Origin: CAZCBD01 sp964496755
GTDB lineage: Bacteria > Bacteroidota > Ignavibacteria > Ignavibacteriales > Melioribacteraceae
Reading direction: 5' to 3'
NCBI GenBank assembly: GCA_964496755.1
Contig: CAZCBD010000052.1
Location: 1 to 14,544 of the forward strand
Length of the DNA: 14,544 nt
How positions within the stretch are numbered: position 1 is the stretch's first letter; every line of letters starts with the position of its first letter. Positions 7,313 through 14,544 of the stretch are shown piece by piece. The notes beneath the pieces are model-generated. The model ran no database searches, was not told where the DNA came from, and was given only the letters and a program-made list of their open reading frames with translations. The translations under genes were made by a program, and so were the position numbers.

Positions 7313-8251
7313 TTAATTTACTTTATGAATTACTTCGCCTGTTTCAGCCAATGTTGAAATAACTTTTACTGTTTCTTCGGCAACCGCATCTTGTGCTTGC
7401 GCTGTGGAAGCACCAATATGATGAGTTACATAAATACTAGGGTTTCCTTGAAGTTTAGAAGAAACAGTCCCGGTTTTACTTTCTGGTTCATCAGCAAACA
7501 CATCTAATCCTACTAAGATATTTTTTTCTTCCACGGCTTTTAACAATGCGTCTTCATCCACAACCTGCGGGCGCGAAGTATTTACAAATAAAACCCCATC
7601 TTTCATTTTAGCAAACATTTCGTCATTAAACATTCCTTTTGTTTTTTCATTCGATGGCAAGTGCAAGGAAATAATGTCAGCTTCGGAAACAACTTTGTTA
7701 ATATCATTAGTATATTCAATGTTCGGGTGATTAACTTCAACAATATCAAATCCAATTACTTTGATACCAAAGGCAGCTGCACGAACGGCTAATTCTTTTC
7801 CAATATTTCCCAAGCCAATAATACCAAGTGTTTTTCCTAACAGCCCTTGTGCTTTAGAATAAACAGCTTTGTTCCAAGTACCATTATTAAAATCAGAAAC
7901 ATTCGAAGGAATTTTTCTATCCAAAGATAGAATTAAACCCATTGCTAATTCAGCAACTGCAACAGCATTTTTTCCCGGTGTATTTGCCACAGCAATACCA
8001 TTTTCAGCGGCAGTTTTAGTATCAATATTATTATAACCTGAGCCGGCACGAACAACTAATTTGAGAGATGAGGAGGAGGTTAAAGCAGTAGCATTTACTT
8101 TAGTTGATCTTACCACAATTACATTTACATCTGAAACATTATTGGGAATGTCATTTTCACCAAGAGTAGGTAAATAATTTACTTCATATCCCTTATCTTT
8201 TAAAACTTCAATCCAGTTTTCGGGGAACTTATCTGCAATTAATATTTTCAT
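7313..8251 (-). CDS. serA: D-2-hydroxyacid dehydrogenase, SerA-like (short 3-phosphoglycerate dehydrogenase)
   Basis: NAD-dependent D-isomer 2-hydroxyacid dehydrogenase, probably oxidising 3-phosphoglycerate in the first step of serine synthesis. Using ATG at 8251-8249 it has 312 residues. The substrate lobe includes VRAGSGYNNID. The Rossmann motif GLGNIG is at 146-151. Catalytic candidates are Arg227 (NTSR), Glu255 (VFADEP) and His278 (THHIGAST). There is no C-terminal ACT or intervening domain, so this is the short form without the usual serine-binding regulatory domain. Proline follows the catalytic Arg where glycine is usual. A TTG at 8263 and ATG at 8257 are also in frame. I chose 8251 because GGAG (8261-8258) lies six bases upstream of it. 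Another hydroxyacid substrate cannot be excluded. Confidence 0.85.
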   Translation of the reverse strand: MKILIADKFPENWIEVLKDKGYEVNYLPTLGENDIPNNVSDVNVIVVRSTKVNATALTSSSSLKLVVRAGSGYNNIDTKTAAENGIAVANTPGKNAVAVAELAMGLILSLDRKIPSNVSDFNNGTWNKAVYSKAQGLLGKTLGIIGLGNIGKELAVRAAAFGIKVIGFDIVEVNHPNIEYTNDINKVVSEADIISLHLPSNEKTKGMFNDEMFAKMKDGVLFVNTSRPQVVDEDALLKAVEEKNILVGLDVFADEPESKTGTVSSKLQGNPSIYVTHHIGASTAQAQDAVAEETVKVISTLAETGEVIHKVN

Positions 8252-8271
8252 TTTCATCTCCAATGAATTAA

Positions 8272-8604
8272 TTAGTTGTTTAGTTTTTGATATATTGAAT
8301 TATATTGGTTAAAAACAGATTTAAATAACCATTTTTTTAGGAACCAACTTTTTTTAATTTTTGTTTCTAAGTTCTTTAAATTTTCATTTAGCTGTAAAGA
8401 ACATCTTCGTATTTCATCTTTAGTGAATTTTATTTCACCCGGGGCTGCCGAAAGTTTATTTATTATTGAGTTAAAACATTTAACATCTTGTATAAATCGA
8501 TTGTCGGAACTCATTTGGTTAACGGCTTGTTTACAAAAATTTGATAAAACCTTTGCCTCGCTTTTGTCGATATAAATATTATAATTTTTAAATAATTTTT
8601 TCAT
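8272..8604 (-). CDS. Hypothetical 110-residue protein upstream of serA
   Basis: I do not recognise this protein. It is basic, Lys/Asn-rich and predicted by eye to be mostly helical. It has three cysteines (in SNFCKQAV, DVKCFNS and RRCSLQL), a central PGEIKFTKDEIRRCS segment and a Trp/Lys-rich patch, WFLKKWLFKS, near the C-terminus. There is no signal peptide or clear transmembrane segment. A purine-rich AGGGAAAG lies just before the ATG, which supports translation. It ends 20 bases before the chosen serA start with no terminator between, so the two are probably cotranscribed. Base composition matches the neighbours. Confidence 0.65.
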   Translation of the reverse strand: MKKLFKNYNIYIDKSEAKVLSNFCKQAVNQMSSDNRFIQDVKCFNSIINKLSAAPGEIKFTKDEIRRCSLQLNENLKNLETKIKKSWFLKKWLFKSVFNQYNSIYQKLNN

Positions 8605-8757
8605 TCTTTCCCTACTATTATTTTGGAAAACGAGAATATTGTAATTGTGCTAAAAAACAAAAAAAAATTTCGCATTCAAAATTAATTTTTTTAAATATCA
8701 AATACAAACAAAGTGATAATCAAATTCGTTTATAGTTATTTTCTTGTATATAATTTC

Positions 8758-8786
8758 TTGACACTGCATGCATAAATTGGTATTTT
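8758..8786 (+). promoter_or_regulatory. Sigma-70-like promoter for the TPR gene
   Basis: A perfect -35 hexamer TTGACA (8758-8763) is followed by a 17-base spacer and TATTTT (8781-8786), which fits a -10 box in four of six positions. Transcription would begin near 8793, about 50 bases before the ATG. The spacer holds the palindrome TGCATGCA (8765-8772), and another, ACAATTGT, lies at 8796-8803 near the predicted start. Either could be an operator, or chance. The rest of the divergent 8605-8844 region is A/T-rich with no gene. It must also contain the - strand promoter, but I see no convincing candidate. Confidence 0.55.
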
Positions 8787-8844
8787 TAAAATCTCACAAT
8801 TGTACTATTAAATACTAAATAAAAATTTTATTAAAGGAGTTTAA

Positions 8845-9991
8845 ATGAAACGAATAGCTGCAGTATTAACATTAGTTTCGATGGTATTGGGAATTACAGC
8901 ATTCGAATGTCAATCTACTGATTTAACAAGTGCAAAAATGTACNNNNNNNNNNCTCAAGCTCGTGATATTGTTCAAGGTTTAGATAATGTACATAAATCA
9001 GAAAAACAAAGCTAAAGCCATTGAGTTCTTGAAAAAAGAAATTAAAAATAATCCTAAAAGTGCTGAAGCATATTATTTATTGGGAAATCTAATGGCTGAA
9101 AAAGAAGATTTTGTTAATGCTATAGATAATTACAACAAATCTATTGATTCGGCACCAAAATTTGCTAAAGATATTGAAAATCAGAAACAATATTTTTGGG
9201 CTACAAATTATAATAAAGGGGTTGGATTTTTGAACAAAGCCAGCAACCTAACAGATAAATCAAAGGCTGGAGAATATTTTTCAAAGGCGGAAAAGGCTTT
9301 AACAGATGCTATTTTATGTCAGCCTGATTCGGCGATAACATATAAAACATTAGCGGATTTGTTGCTTTTTCAGAAAAGACTTGACAAAGCCATAGAGCCT
9401 CTTAAAAAAGCTATTTCATTATCTCCGGATGCCAGTACTTACGTTAAATTAGGCAGCGTTTATATTCAAAAAGGAAACAATGATGAAGCATTGAATATCC
9501 TTAAAAAAGCGGAAGCTAAATATCCGGACAATGTAGATGTTTTAACAACTTTAACACAAATTTATATTTCAACCGGTAAAATTGATATTGCGCTTGAATC
9601 AACAAAAAAATTAGTTGAAAAGGATCCGGAAAATAAATATTTACGTTATACTTACGGAACACTTTTATACAATGCAAATAGACTTCAAGAGGCAATTGAA
9701 CAGTTAAGAGCTACTTTAGATATAGATCCTGAATATTTAGATGCCATGCAAAATTTGGCTGCTGCTTATGTTGCTAATGGTATTGAAATGCGTAAAAAAG
9801 CCGAAGAAGAAGAATCTAATTCCGAGGCATATAAAGAAGAATTTAAAAAAGCCTTGGAAATACTTAACGAGTATATTGATATTAAAGATGATAACTCTAC
9901 AATTTGGGAAAGTTTAGGAACAGTGTATGGTAATTTAGGAATGACTAAAGAATCAAAAGAAGCTTTTGCAAAAGCCGATGCTTTAAAGTAA
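8845..9991 (+). CDS. Exported tetratricopeptide-repeat protein, crossed by a scaffold gap
   Basis: The gene starts at ATG 8845, five bases after AGGAG (8835-8839). The first 33 codons encode a signal-like N-terminus: MKR, a hydrophobic core to about residue 19, then FECQSTDLTSAKMY. Cys22 lacks a normal lipobox, so signal peptidase I cleavage or a membrane anchor is more likely than lipidation. Ten Ns at 8944-8953 interrupt it. Downstream the reading continues in a different frame from ATG 8987 for 334 residues to the TAA, holding about seven TPR units (for example AEAYYLLGNLMAEKEDFVNA and LRYTYGTLLYNANRLQEAIE). Joining the shared ATGTAC at 8938 and 8987 restores one frame of about 365 residues. 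TPRs form protein-binding superhelices; the partner is unknown. A terminator follows the gene. Confidence 0.85.
8944..8986. other. Scaffold gap (10 N) plus 33 bases that do not fit the gene
   Basis: Ten Ns mark a contig join. The 33 bases after them (8954-8986) contain a stop (TAG 8981-8983) in the TPR frame. The sequence AATGTAC before the gap recurs directly after this segment (8986-8992 includes ATGTAC). Deleting 8944-8986 and the duplicate six bases gives a continuous open frame. The segment therefore looks like an assembly artefact at the contig end rather than gene sequence. Confidence 0.75.
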
Positions 9992-10010
9992 AATAAATTT
10001 TATTATATTT

Positions 10011-10050
10011 ACCCGCAATTTGAAATCAAGTTGCGGGTTTTTTTTATTTT
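10011..10050 (+). terminator. Intrinsic terminator after the TPR gene
   Basis: ACCCGCAA (10011-10018) pairs with TTGCGGGT (10031-10038). The stem can extend through a T-G wobble and TTGA/TCAA toward a tiny loop. Eight T follow (10038-10045), then ATTTT. It begins 19 bases after the TPR stop codon and separates that gene from the DUF3467 gene. Confidence 0.92.
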
Positions 10051-10089
10051 AAAGTTAAATCATTTAGAATTAAAATATATGAGGTTGAA

Positions 10090-10410
10090 ATGAATGATAA
10101 ATTAAACAAAACCCAACAAATCAACATTGAACTGGGCGAGAAAGAAGCAGAGGGTATTTATTCTAATTTAGCTATAATAACCCATTCACCGGCAGAATTT
10201 ATTATAGATTTTACACGAATAGTTCCGGGTGTTCCCAAAGCAAAAGTTCATGCCAGAATAATTACAACTCCACAACATGCTAAGATGCTATTACATGCAC
10301 TACAGGATAATATTAGTAGGTTTGAAAGTAAATTCGGTGAGATTAAAATTGACGGGGTAGAGTCGCCGGATTTTGGATTTGCTAATCCTGCCGATACTAA
10401 AGTGAATTAA
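10090..10410 (+). CDS. DUF3467 family protein
   Basis: A 106-residue cytoplasmic protein with no signal peptide. It matches the DUF3467 family as I know it: INIELGEKEAEGIYSNLAII, then the SPAEFIIDFTRIVPGVPKAK block, then ARIITTPQHAKMLLHALQDN and the FGEI ending (about residues 11-86). Family members are small, widespread in Bacteroidota-Chlorobiota relatives and other bacteria, and have no firmly assigned function that I know of. GAGG at 10081-10084 lies five bases before the ATG. It stands alone between the TPR gene's terminator and a hairpin at 10434-10463, so it appears to be monocistronic. The family call is solid; the role is unknown. Confidence 0.9.
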   Translation: MNDKLNKTQQINIELGEKEAEGIYSNLAIITHSPAEFIIDFTRIVPGVPKAKVHARIITTPQHAKMLLHALQDNISRFESKFGEIKIDGVESPDFGFANPADTKVN

Positions 10411-10433
10411 ACAGTTGCTGTTTTAGTTGCTTG

Positions 10434-10463
10434 TACAGAGCAAATTTAACTCTTTGTTCTGTA
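10434..10463. terminator. Hairpin after the DUF3467 gene, possible terminator
   Basis: TACAGAGCAAA (10434-10444) pairs with TTTGTTCTGTA (10453-10463) over 11 bp with one G-T wobble and an eight-base loop. It starts 24 bases after the DUF3467 stop codon. No T-run follows on the + strand, so intrinsic termination would be weak. It may instead be an mRNA-stabilising 3' end or part of the leader of the next gene. Confidence 0.45.
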
Positions 10464-10552
10464 GTGGCCTTAAAATATTATTTATATTGCGTCTTGTACT
10501 TACAATATAAAATCCTTACATTTTTAAAATAATTTATAAATAGGAGACAGTA

Positions 10553-11572
10553 ATGAAGAAGATATTAGTGTTATTTTTCCTTTTAGGTTTCCTTGTAAAT
10601 ACTAAGCTTAATGCCCAAGATGTTTTTAATCTTGAAGTATTTCCAGGGTTAACCCAATTAAATATTCCTTCTTTAATAGTGAATGAGAATTTAAATAATA
10701 TTCCGCGTTTGTTTAGGGTTACAATGAATCTAAATCCGAATAGACGCGTGGTTTTAAAAGGGAGAATTTTGTGGTCAAAAAAAATTGGTGCAATTCCAAA
10801 ATTACTTTATCAATTTGCAACCCGACCGTTTTTGGGGCAATCATTTACAAACAGAGATTTGAATAAATCCAAAATAAGAATAGCTTCGGACCACGAAGGA
10901 GAAAAGGGCGTTTTTGATGAAATACTGAAGTTGGGCAAGCCTACCGGCACTATAAGAATTGAATTGATTTTGTTCGAGGAAAATGGAATAACCCGAATAG
11001 CTGCTGACCAAAAAACTTTGAATTTTCTGAATCCAACAAGAACTTTGCAAATTAGAAATCCGCTTCAAGGTAGTTTTGAAGATGTTGGTAATGTTTTACT
11101 TGATTGGAATAAGGTTGTTGGTGCTCAACAATATTTAATTAAAGCAAATGTACGAAAAAATAAATCCGTTAGTTTGGAAGAAGCATTAAATTCCGGCAGA
11201 CCTTTAATAGATAAAAAAGTTAGAGGAGAAATAAACAGAATAAATATGCGTCAATTACTTCAAAGAGAATGGTTGCCCGGTCAGGAAATTGTTGTGCAAG
11301 TTGCTGCCGTTGTTAAAACAGTTAACGGTCAAGAATTACTGAAAAGTGATCTGGTTTCATTTTACATTTCAGGAACCAATAATTCTTTGGAGAAAAAAAA
11401 TGATCCGCAAGTTTTAATTGACAATATTTTAAGTGGTAAGCTTACTCCGGATAATATTAAATCGGTAATGGTTAATGGTAAAAGAATTAATCCGGCTGAA
11501 CTATTAAGAATTCTTACCATGCTTAAAACTAATCCTGATTTAATAATTAGCAAACGATTTATAAGAAACTAA
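10553..11572 (+). CDS. Exported protein with FN3-like region, function unknown
   Basis: A 339-residue protein. The N-terminus is a signal peptide: MKK, a hydrophobic core (ILVLFFLLGFLV), then KLNA with probable cleavage near residues 21-22, so it acts outside the cytoplasmic membrane. Residues about 25-165 are beta-rich with no recognised domain. Residues about 165-273 look like a fibronectin-III-type sandwich (LQIRNPLQGS, then NVLLDWNKVVGAQQYLIKAN, then GQEIVVQVAAVV). The last ~55 residues look helical. GGAG/AGGAG about six bases before the ATG gives a good ribosome site. It is the first gene of a tight set: FecR follows after 10 bases. It may be a periplasmic or surface protein that binds other proteins; that is inference. 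Confidence 0.8.
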   Translation: MKKILVLFFLLGFLVNTKLNAQDVFNLEVFPGLTQLNIPSLIVNENLNNIPRLFRVTMNLNPNRRVVLKGRILWSKKIGAIPKLLYQFATRPFLGQSFTNRDLNKSKIRIASDHEGEKGVFDEILKLGKPTGTIRIELILFEENGITRIAADQKTLNFLNPTRTLQIRNPLQGSFEDVGNVLLDWNKVVGAQQYLIKANVRKNKSVSLEEALNSGRPLIDKKVRGEINRINMRQLLQREWLPGQEIVVQVAAVVKTVNGQELLKSDLVSFYISGTNNSLEKKNDPQVLIDNILSGKLTPDNIKSVMVNGKRINPAELLRILTMLKTNPDLIISKRFIRN

Positions 11573-11582
11573 AGGAGAAGCT

Positions 11583-12260
11583 ATGAAACATTATAAACTA
11601 TTTTTAATTGTGCTCTTTACTTCTTTAGTATTTGCACAAACCAAAGAAACCCCGATAGCTTTAGTTCAAAAGGTAGTTAGAACAGTTGATTACAAACCAT
11701 TAAAGTTAGATTGGCAACCGGCAAAACCCGGGATTCCTTTGCGAAATGGAGAAGAGGTTAGAACGGGCAACAAATCACTTGCTATAATCAGATTTTTAGA
11801 TGGCTCGCTTGTTAGGGTGCGTCCAAATACAACTCTGAATGTTTATGGCAAATCCAACAAAGGTAAACAACAAACAAATACTGTTGTTGCTTCAGGCGAA
11901 ATTAATTTTGAAGTTAAAAAACAAGAAAATGATGAATTTACATTTACTACACCCACGGGTATAGCTTCTATTCGCGGTACATCCGGGAATATTGAAGTTC
12001 CGGACCAAGCCAGCTCGGTTTTTATTTTGGAAACCGGTGTAATGGAATTGCAAGCTACCAAAGGCGAAAAAGGGAAAGCAACTCTTAGAGCAGGTAACTC
12101 GGCGATAATTAATTCTCAGGGTAAAGTGAAAATTTCCGTGCTTTCGGCCCAAGATAAAAGAAAGCTTAGAAATGCAAAATTAACAAATGTTAAAAAGATG
12201 AGAATTAAAACAGAAGAAGGAACTTACGAAATAGAATATTTTGATGCTAAAAAACAATAG
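11583..12260 (+). CDS. Secreted FecR-domain protein
   Basis: A 225-residue protein with an N-terminal signal peptide (hydrophobic residues 5-18, probable cleavage after FAQ). The FecR domain spans about 30-155: LRNGEEVRTGNKSLAIIRFL with DGSLVRVRPNTTLNVYG (53-89), ASGEINFEV (103-111) and the hallmark FTTPTGIASIRGTSGNIEV (121-139). The C-terminus is basic. Classical FecR regulators have a cytoplasmic anti-sigma segment and a transmembrane helix. Both are absent here, and no sigma factor gene is adjacent. This is therefore the purely exported type, probably a beta-helical scaffold or ligand-binding domain in the envelope rather than a transcription regulator. AGGAG lies just before the ATG, and the next gene starts 33 bases downstream. 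Confidence 0.9.
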   Translation: MKHYKLFLIVLFTSLVFAQTKETPIALVQKVVRTVDYKPLKLDWQPAKPGIPLRNGEEVRTGNKSLAIIRFLDGSLVRVRPNTTLNVYGKSNKGKQQTNTVVASGEINFEVKKQENDEFTFTTPTGIASIRGTSGNIEVPDQASSVFILETGVMELQATKGEKGKATLRAGNSAIINSQGKVKISVLSAQDKRKLRNAKLTNVKKMRIKTEEGTYEIEYFDAKKQ

Positions 12261-12293
12261 CTTAAAATAATACCCAACAAAAGCGAGTTTACA

Positions 12294-13928
12294 ATGAAAA
12301 TTATAAATAAAAAAATAACCTTGAATTTGATCTTTCTAATATTATTTACACTTCCCTTTTATGCCCAAGGTAATCAAATGATTTCAGCTGTTAAATATTC
12401 CGATGCAAAAGAAGGAAGTGCCTTTCAAATTGATGTGGATTTATTTTCAGCAAGCTCAATTTCCAAGGTCTTTATAAGTTATAAAACTTTTGGGCAGAGT
12501 GATTACCTTAAAAAAGAAATGAGTTTTACAAGATCTGGAGCAACTTATACAATTGCTGCAAACGAAGTGAAACCACCTTTCATTGAGTTTTATATTACTG
12601 CAATTTCACGAACAGGAAAACTTGAAACCTATCCTCTAGGTATTCCCGATGCTAATCCCTTACAGGTTAATGTTGAAACAAAATCTCCTAAAGACAAAGA
12701 AATTATATTTTTAAGCCCTGAGCCCGGCAGCTTTGTTAAATTAGATGAATTGTTTATTTCCATTTCACTTTTACGCGCTACTGATAAAGTTAATAAAAGT
12801 GCTACTAAAATTTATATTAACAACAAAGATGTTACATCAAAATGTGTGATTGCCGGAGATTTAGTTTTATTTTATCCGGCCAATTTCCCGGGAACAGTAA
12901 ACTTAGGCATTCAAAATATTAAGGTTGAATTATTTGATGTTGAAGGGAAATTATATCATTCTGTAAGTTCAAAATTCAAAGCTACAACCGAAGAAGAATT
13001 TGTTGCTTTAGAAAAGAGATTTAAATCGCGTTTTAATTTAACCGGTGAATCGAGACTTGAGACTTTTGATGACGAAAGAACTTCATACAATAACATTAAT
13101 GCCGAATATACTGCATCGTATAAAAATTGGGATTTTGCCGCCAATGTTTATCTAACATCAGAAGATAAAAAATATACACAGCCTTATAATAGATTTTCAG
13201 CTTCCGCCAAAACAGATTGGTTGGAATTGAAAATAGGCGATAATTATCCTGTTTTCCCCTCTTTAATTATGGATGGTAAAAGAGTAAGAGGATTTTCCGG
13301 AAACCTAAAACTTGGCTTTTTTAATTTGCAAGCAAGTTTCGGAGAAACCGAGAGAGGGATAGAGGGTAATTTAATTGAAAAACTTTCAGCAACAAATGCT
13401 GCTTTGGCATCGGATATTGTAGCAATTGATTCCCTGAAATATGGAAAGCCGTTCGGTAGAATTGAAAGTGGTGTGTATAAAAGAAGTTTAGTTGCATTAC
13501 GCCCATCTTTTGGTGCCGGCGAAAACTTCCAACTCGGCTTCTCGTATTTACATTCAAAAGATGATGCCGGTTCAATTGAATTTGGAACTATGCCTCAGGA
13601 AAATCTTGTATTGGGTACTGATCTTTTAATCGCTTTCGATGAAAAGAATATTCAATTTAATGCTCAGGCCGGTTTTAGCCTTGTGAATACTGATATTTCG
13701 GCAGGAAGCTTTACTGATGCACAAATTGATTCATTGTTTGCAGCAAACAATTATGGAACGGATTTGCAAACGGTTAAGGATATCAAAAATATAATTGATA
13801 AGTTTATAACTGTGAATCAATACTTAGGTCCTTTAAACCCACAAGAATTATCTTCTCTTGCATATGAAACCGGTTTAAATTTAAATTATTTTAAGAATAA
13901 TTTTTCTGCAAAATATATTTATCGTTGA
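12294..13928 (+). CDS. Large exported, probable outer-membrane beta-barrel protein, cut by an in-frame TGA
   Basis: The 544-residue open part begins with a signal peptide (MKIINKK, hydrophobic core, cleavage near YAQ, residue 25). Residues about 28-240 are beta-rich, with Ig-like features such as SPEPGSFVKLDELFISISLL and KIYINNKDVTSKC. From about 245 the pattern changes to alternating, aromatic-ended strands (INAEYTASYKNWDFAANVYL, LKIGDNYPVFPSL, LKLGFFNLQASFGE), typical of outer-membrane beta-barrels. The frame stops at codon 545 (TGA 13926-13928) in the middle of such a strand, and the same frame then stays open to the window end. The premature stop is most likely a nonsense mutation or a base error. 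I cannot name a family. The ribosome site is weak. It follows FecR by 33 bases and is probably in the same operon. Confidence 0.75.
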   Translation: MKIINKKITLNLIFLILFTLPFYAQGNQMISAVKYSDAKEGSAFQIDVDLFSASSISKVFISYKTFGQSDYLKKEMSFTRSGATYTIAANEVKPPFIEFYITAISRTGKLETYPLGIPDANPLQVNVETKSPKDKEIIFLSPEPGSFVKLDELFISISLLRATDKVNKSATKIYINNKDVTSKCVIAGDLVLFYPANFPGTVNLGIQNIKVELFDVEGKLYHSVSSKFKATTEEEFVALEKRFKSRFNLTGESRLETFDDERTSYNNINAEYTASYKNWDFAANVYLTSEDKKYTQPYNRFSASAKTDWLELKIGDNYPVFPSLIMDGKRVRGFSGNLKLGFFNLQASFGETERGIEGNLIEKLSATNAALASDIVAIDSLKYGKPFGRIESGVYKRSLVALRPSFGAGENFQLGFSYLHSKDDAGSIEFGTMPQENLVLGTDLLIAFDEKNIQFNAQAGFSLVNTDISAGSFTDAQIDSLFAANNYGTDLQTVKDIKNIIDKFITVNQYLGPLNPQELSSLAYETGLNLNYFKNNFSAKYIYR

Positions 13929-14544
13929 AATGAATTTAATTCTTTCGGGCAACCTTACATTCGCACTGATGTTAAAGGCATAAATATTACCGATAGAATC
14001 AGGTTAATGGATAATAAATTATTTCTAAACTTTGGTTACGAAAGTTTGGAGGATAATTTACAGAATACTAAGATTGCTACTACAAATTACAAAACATTAA
14101 ATATTTCAGTTTCAATTTTTCCTAGAGCTAATTTCCCTAATCTAACTCTTGGTATTACGAAATACGATAATGATAATGGTTTATCCACAAAATATAATCC
14201 TGCTTTGGACCCTGATTCCACTTTGCTTTATGCTGCTGTAAATGATGTTACAAACAGGGTATATGCAAATTTATCTTATGATATTAAAGGAGCGGTTAAG
14301 CATAAATTATATTTTAGTTTATCTTCTTCTTCTACCGAGGATAATTCATTTTTAAATAACGATGGAAAATCTTTTAGCGGTTCATTTATGTTTAACAGCT
14401 ATTGGTCAAATGTATTTTCAAGCTTTATAACATTAACGCATTTTAATAGTGACATTTCCGGTCTTGAATATAAATACACAACTGTTTCGGTTGGCGGGCA
14501 ATATAAATTATGGAAAGACAAACTTGAATTGGAAGCAGCCCTAA
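13929..14544 (+). pseudogene. In-frame continuation of the beta-barrel gene after the TGA (runs off the window)
   Basis: Immediately after TGA 13926-13928 the same frame is open for 205 codons to the last base of the window. The sequence is clearly coding and of the same character: NEFNSFGQPYIRTDVKGI, LMDNKLFLNFGYESLEDN, TTNYKTLNISVSIFPRANF and VSVGGQYKLWKDKLELEAAL. These show the alternating strand/turn pattern and aromatic residues of beta-barrel strands. There is no start codon with a ribosome site at its beginning, so it is not a separate gene. It is the rest of the upstream protein, expressed only if the TGA is an error or is read through. Confidence 0.8.

Noticed and set aside
8765..8803. 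Palindromes TGCATGCA and ACAATTGT as operators
   Set aside because: Eight-base palindromes are frequent by chance in AT-rich DNA; they are mentioned with the promoter but not claimed as sites.
8845..8943. Separate small lipoprotein gene before the gap
   Set aside because: Cys22 lacks a lipobox (residues AFE precede it), and joining at ATGTAC makes this the signal peptide of the TPR protein.
11583..12260. FecR as part of an iron-responsive sigma/anti-sigma system
   Set aside because: There is no sigma factor gene, no cytoplasmic anti-sigma segment, no transmembrane helix, and no recognisable TonB plug domain in the following barrel gene.
13321..13575. Open frame on the - strand inside the barrel gene
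   Set aside because: It is antisense to clear barrel strands with no ribosome site; it is a shadow.
13926..13928. TGA read as tryptophan or selenocysteine by an altered genetic code
   Set aside because: rimM ends in TGA exactly where trmD overlaps, TGG is used normally for Trp in this gene and its neighbours, and no selenocysteine-type stem is apparent after the TGA.

Overview
The window is AT-rich, densely packed bacterial chromosome. A-rich spacers, plain GGAG/AGGAG ribosome binding sites, an ATP synthase operon that stops at atpG, a lysine/glutamate-rich tail on ribosomal protein S16, a DUF3467 gene and a run of secreted FecR/beta-barrel-type proteins suggest the Bacteroidota/Chlorobiota (FCB) group, most likely an Ignavibacteria-like lineage. 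This placement is inference from gene content only. A run of ten Ns shows that the sequence is a scaffold of at least two contigs.

Layout. (1) Positions 1-6467, + strand: housekeeping block. It holds the 3' end of atpH, then atpA and atpG, followed without a visible terminator by ffh and the conserved translation cluster rpsP-khpA-rimM-trmD-rplS, closed by a strong intrinsic terminator. atpD and atpC do not follow atpG, so the F1 genes are split. (2) Positions 6493-7260: a divergent protein with MqnA/MqnD-like features, ending in a perfect 13-bp inverted repeat that probably terminates transcription from both sides. (3) Positions 7313-8604, - strand: a two-gene unit, a small orphan protein followed by a short SerA-like 2-hydroxyacid dehydrogenase. 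(4) Positions 8605-8844: divergent intergenic region with a good sigma-70-like promoter on the + strand. (5) Positions 8845-10410: an exported TPR protein crossed by the scaffold gap, a terminator, then a DUF3467 protein. (6) Positions 10553 to the end: three tightly spaced genes for exported proteins. They are a protein with an FN3-like region, a secreted FecR-domain protein, and a large probable outer-membrane beta-barrel protein that is interrupted by an in-frame TGA and runs off the window.

How the genes work together. Block 1 joins energy conservation (F1 alpha, gamma, delta), co-translational targeting (Ffh), and ribosome and tRNA maturation (S16, RimM, TrmD, L19, KhpA). These are growth-linked functions and are plausibly co-expressed. 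Block 6 looks like one envelope operon, and its joint role is unknown. The points most worth a second look are the in-frame TGA in the barrel gene, the repairable gap in the TPR gene, and the unassigned envelope trio. I saw no CRISPR array, tRNA, rRNA, insertion sequence or phage gene.
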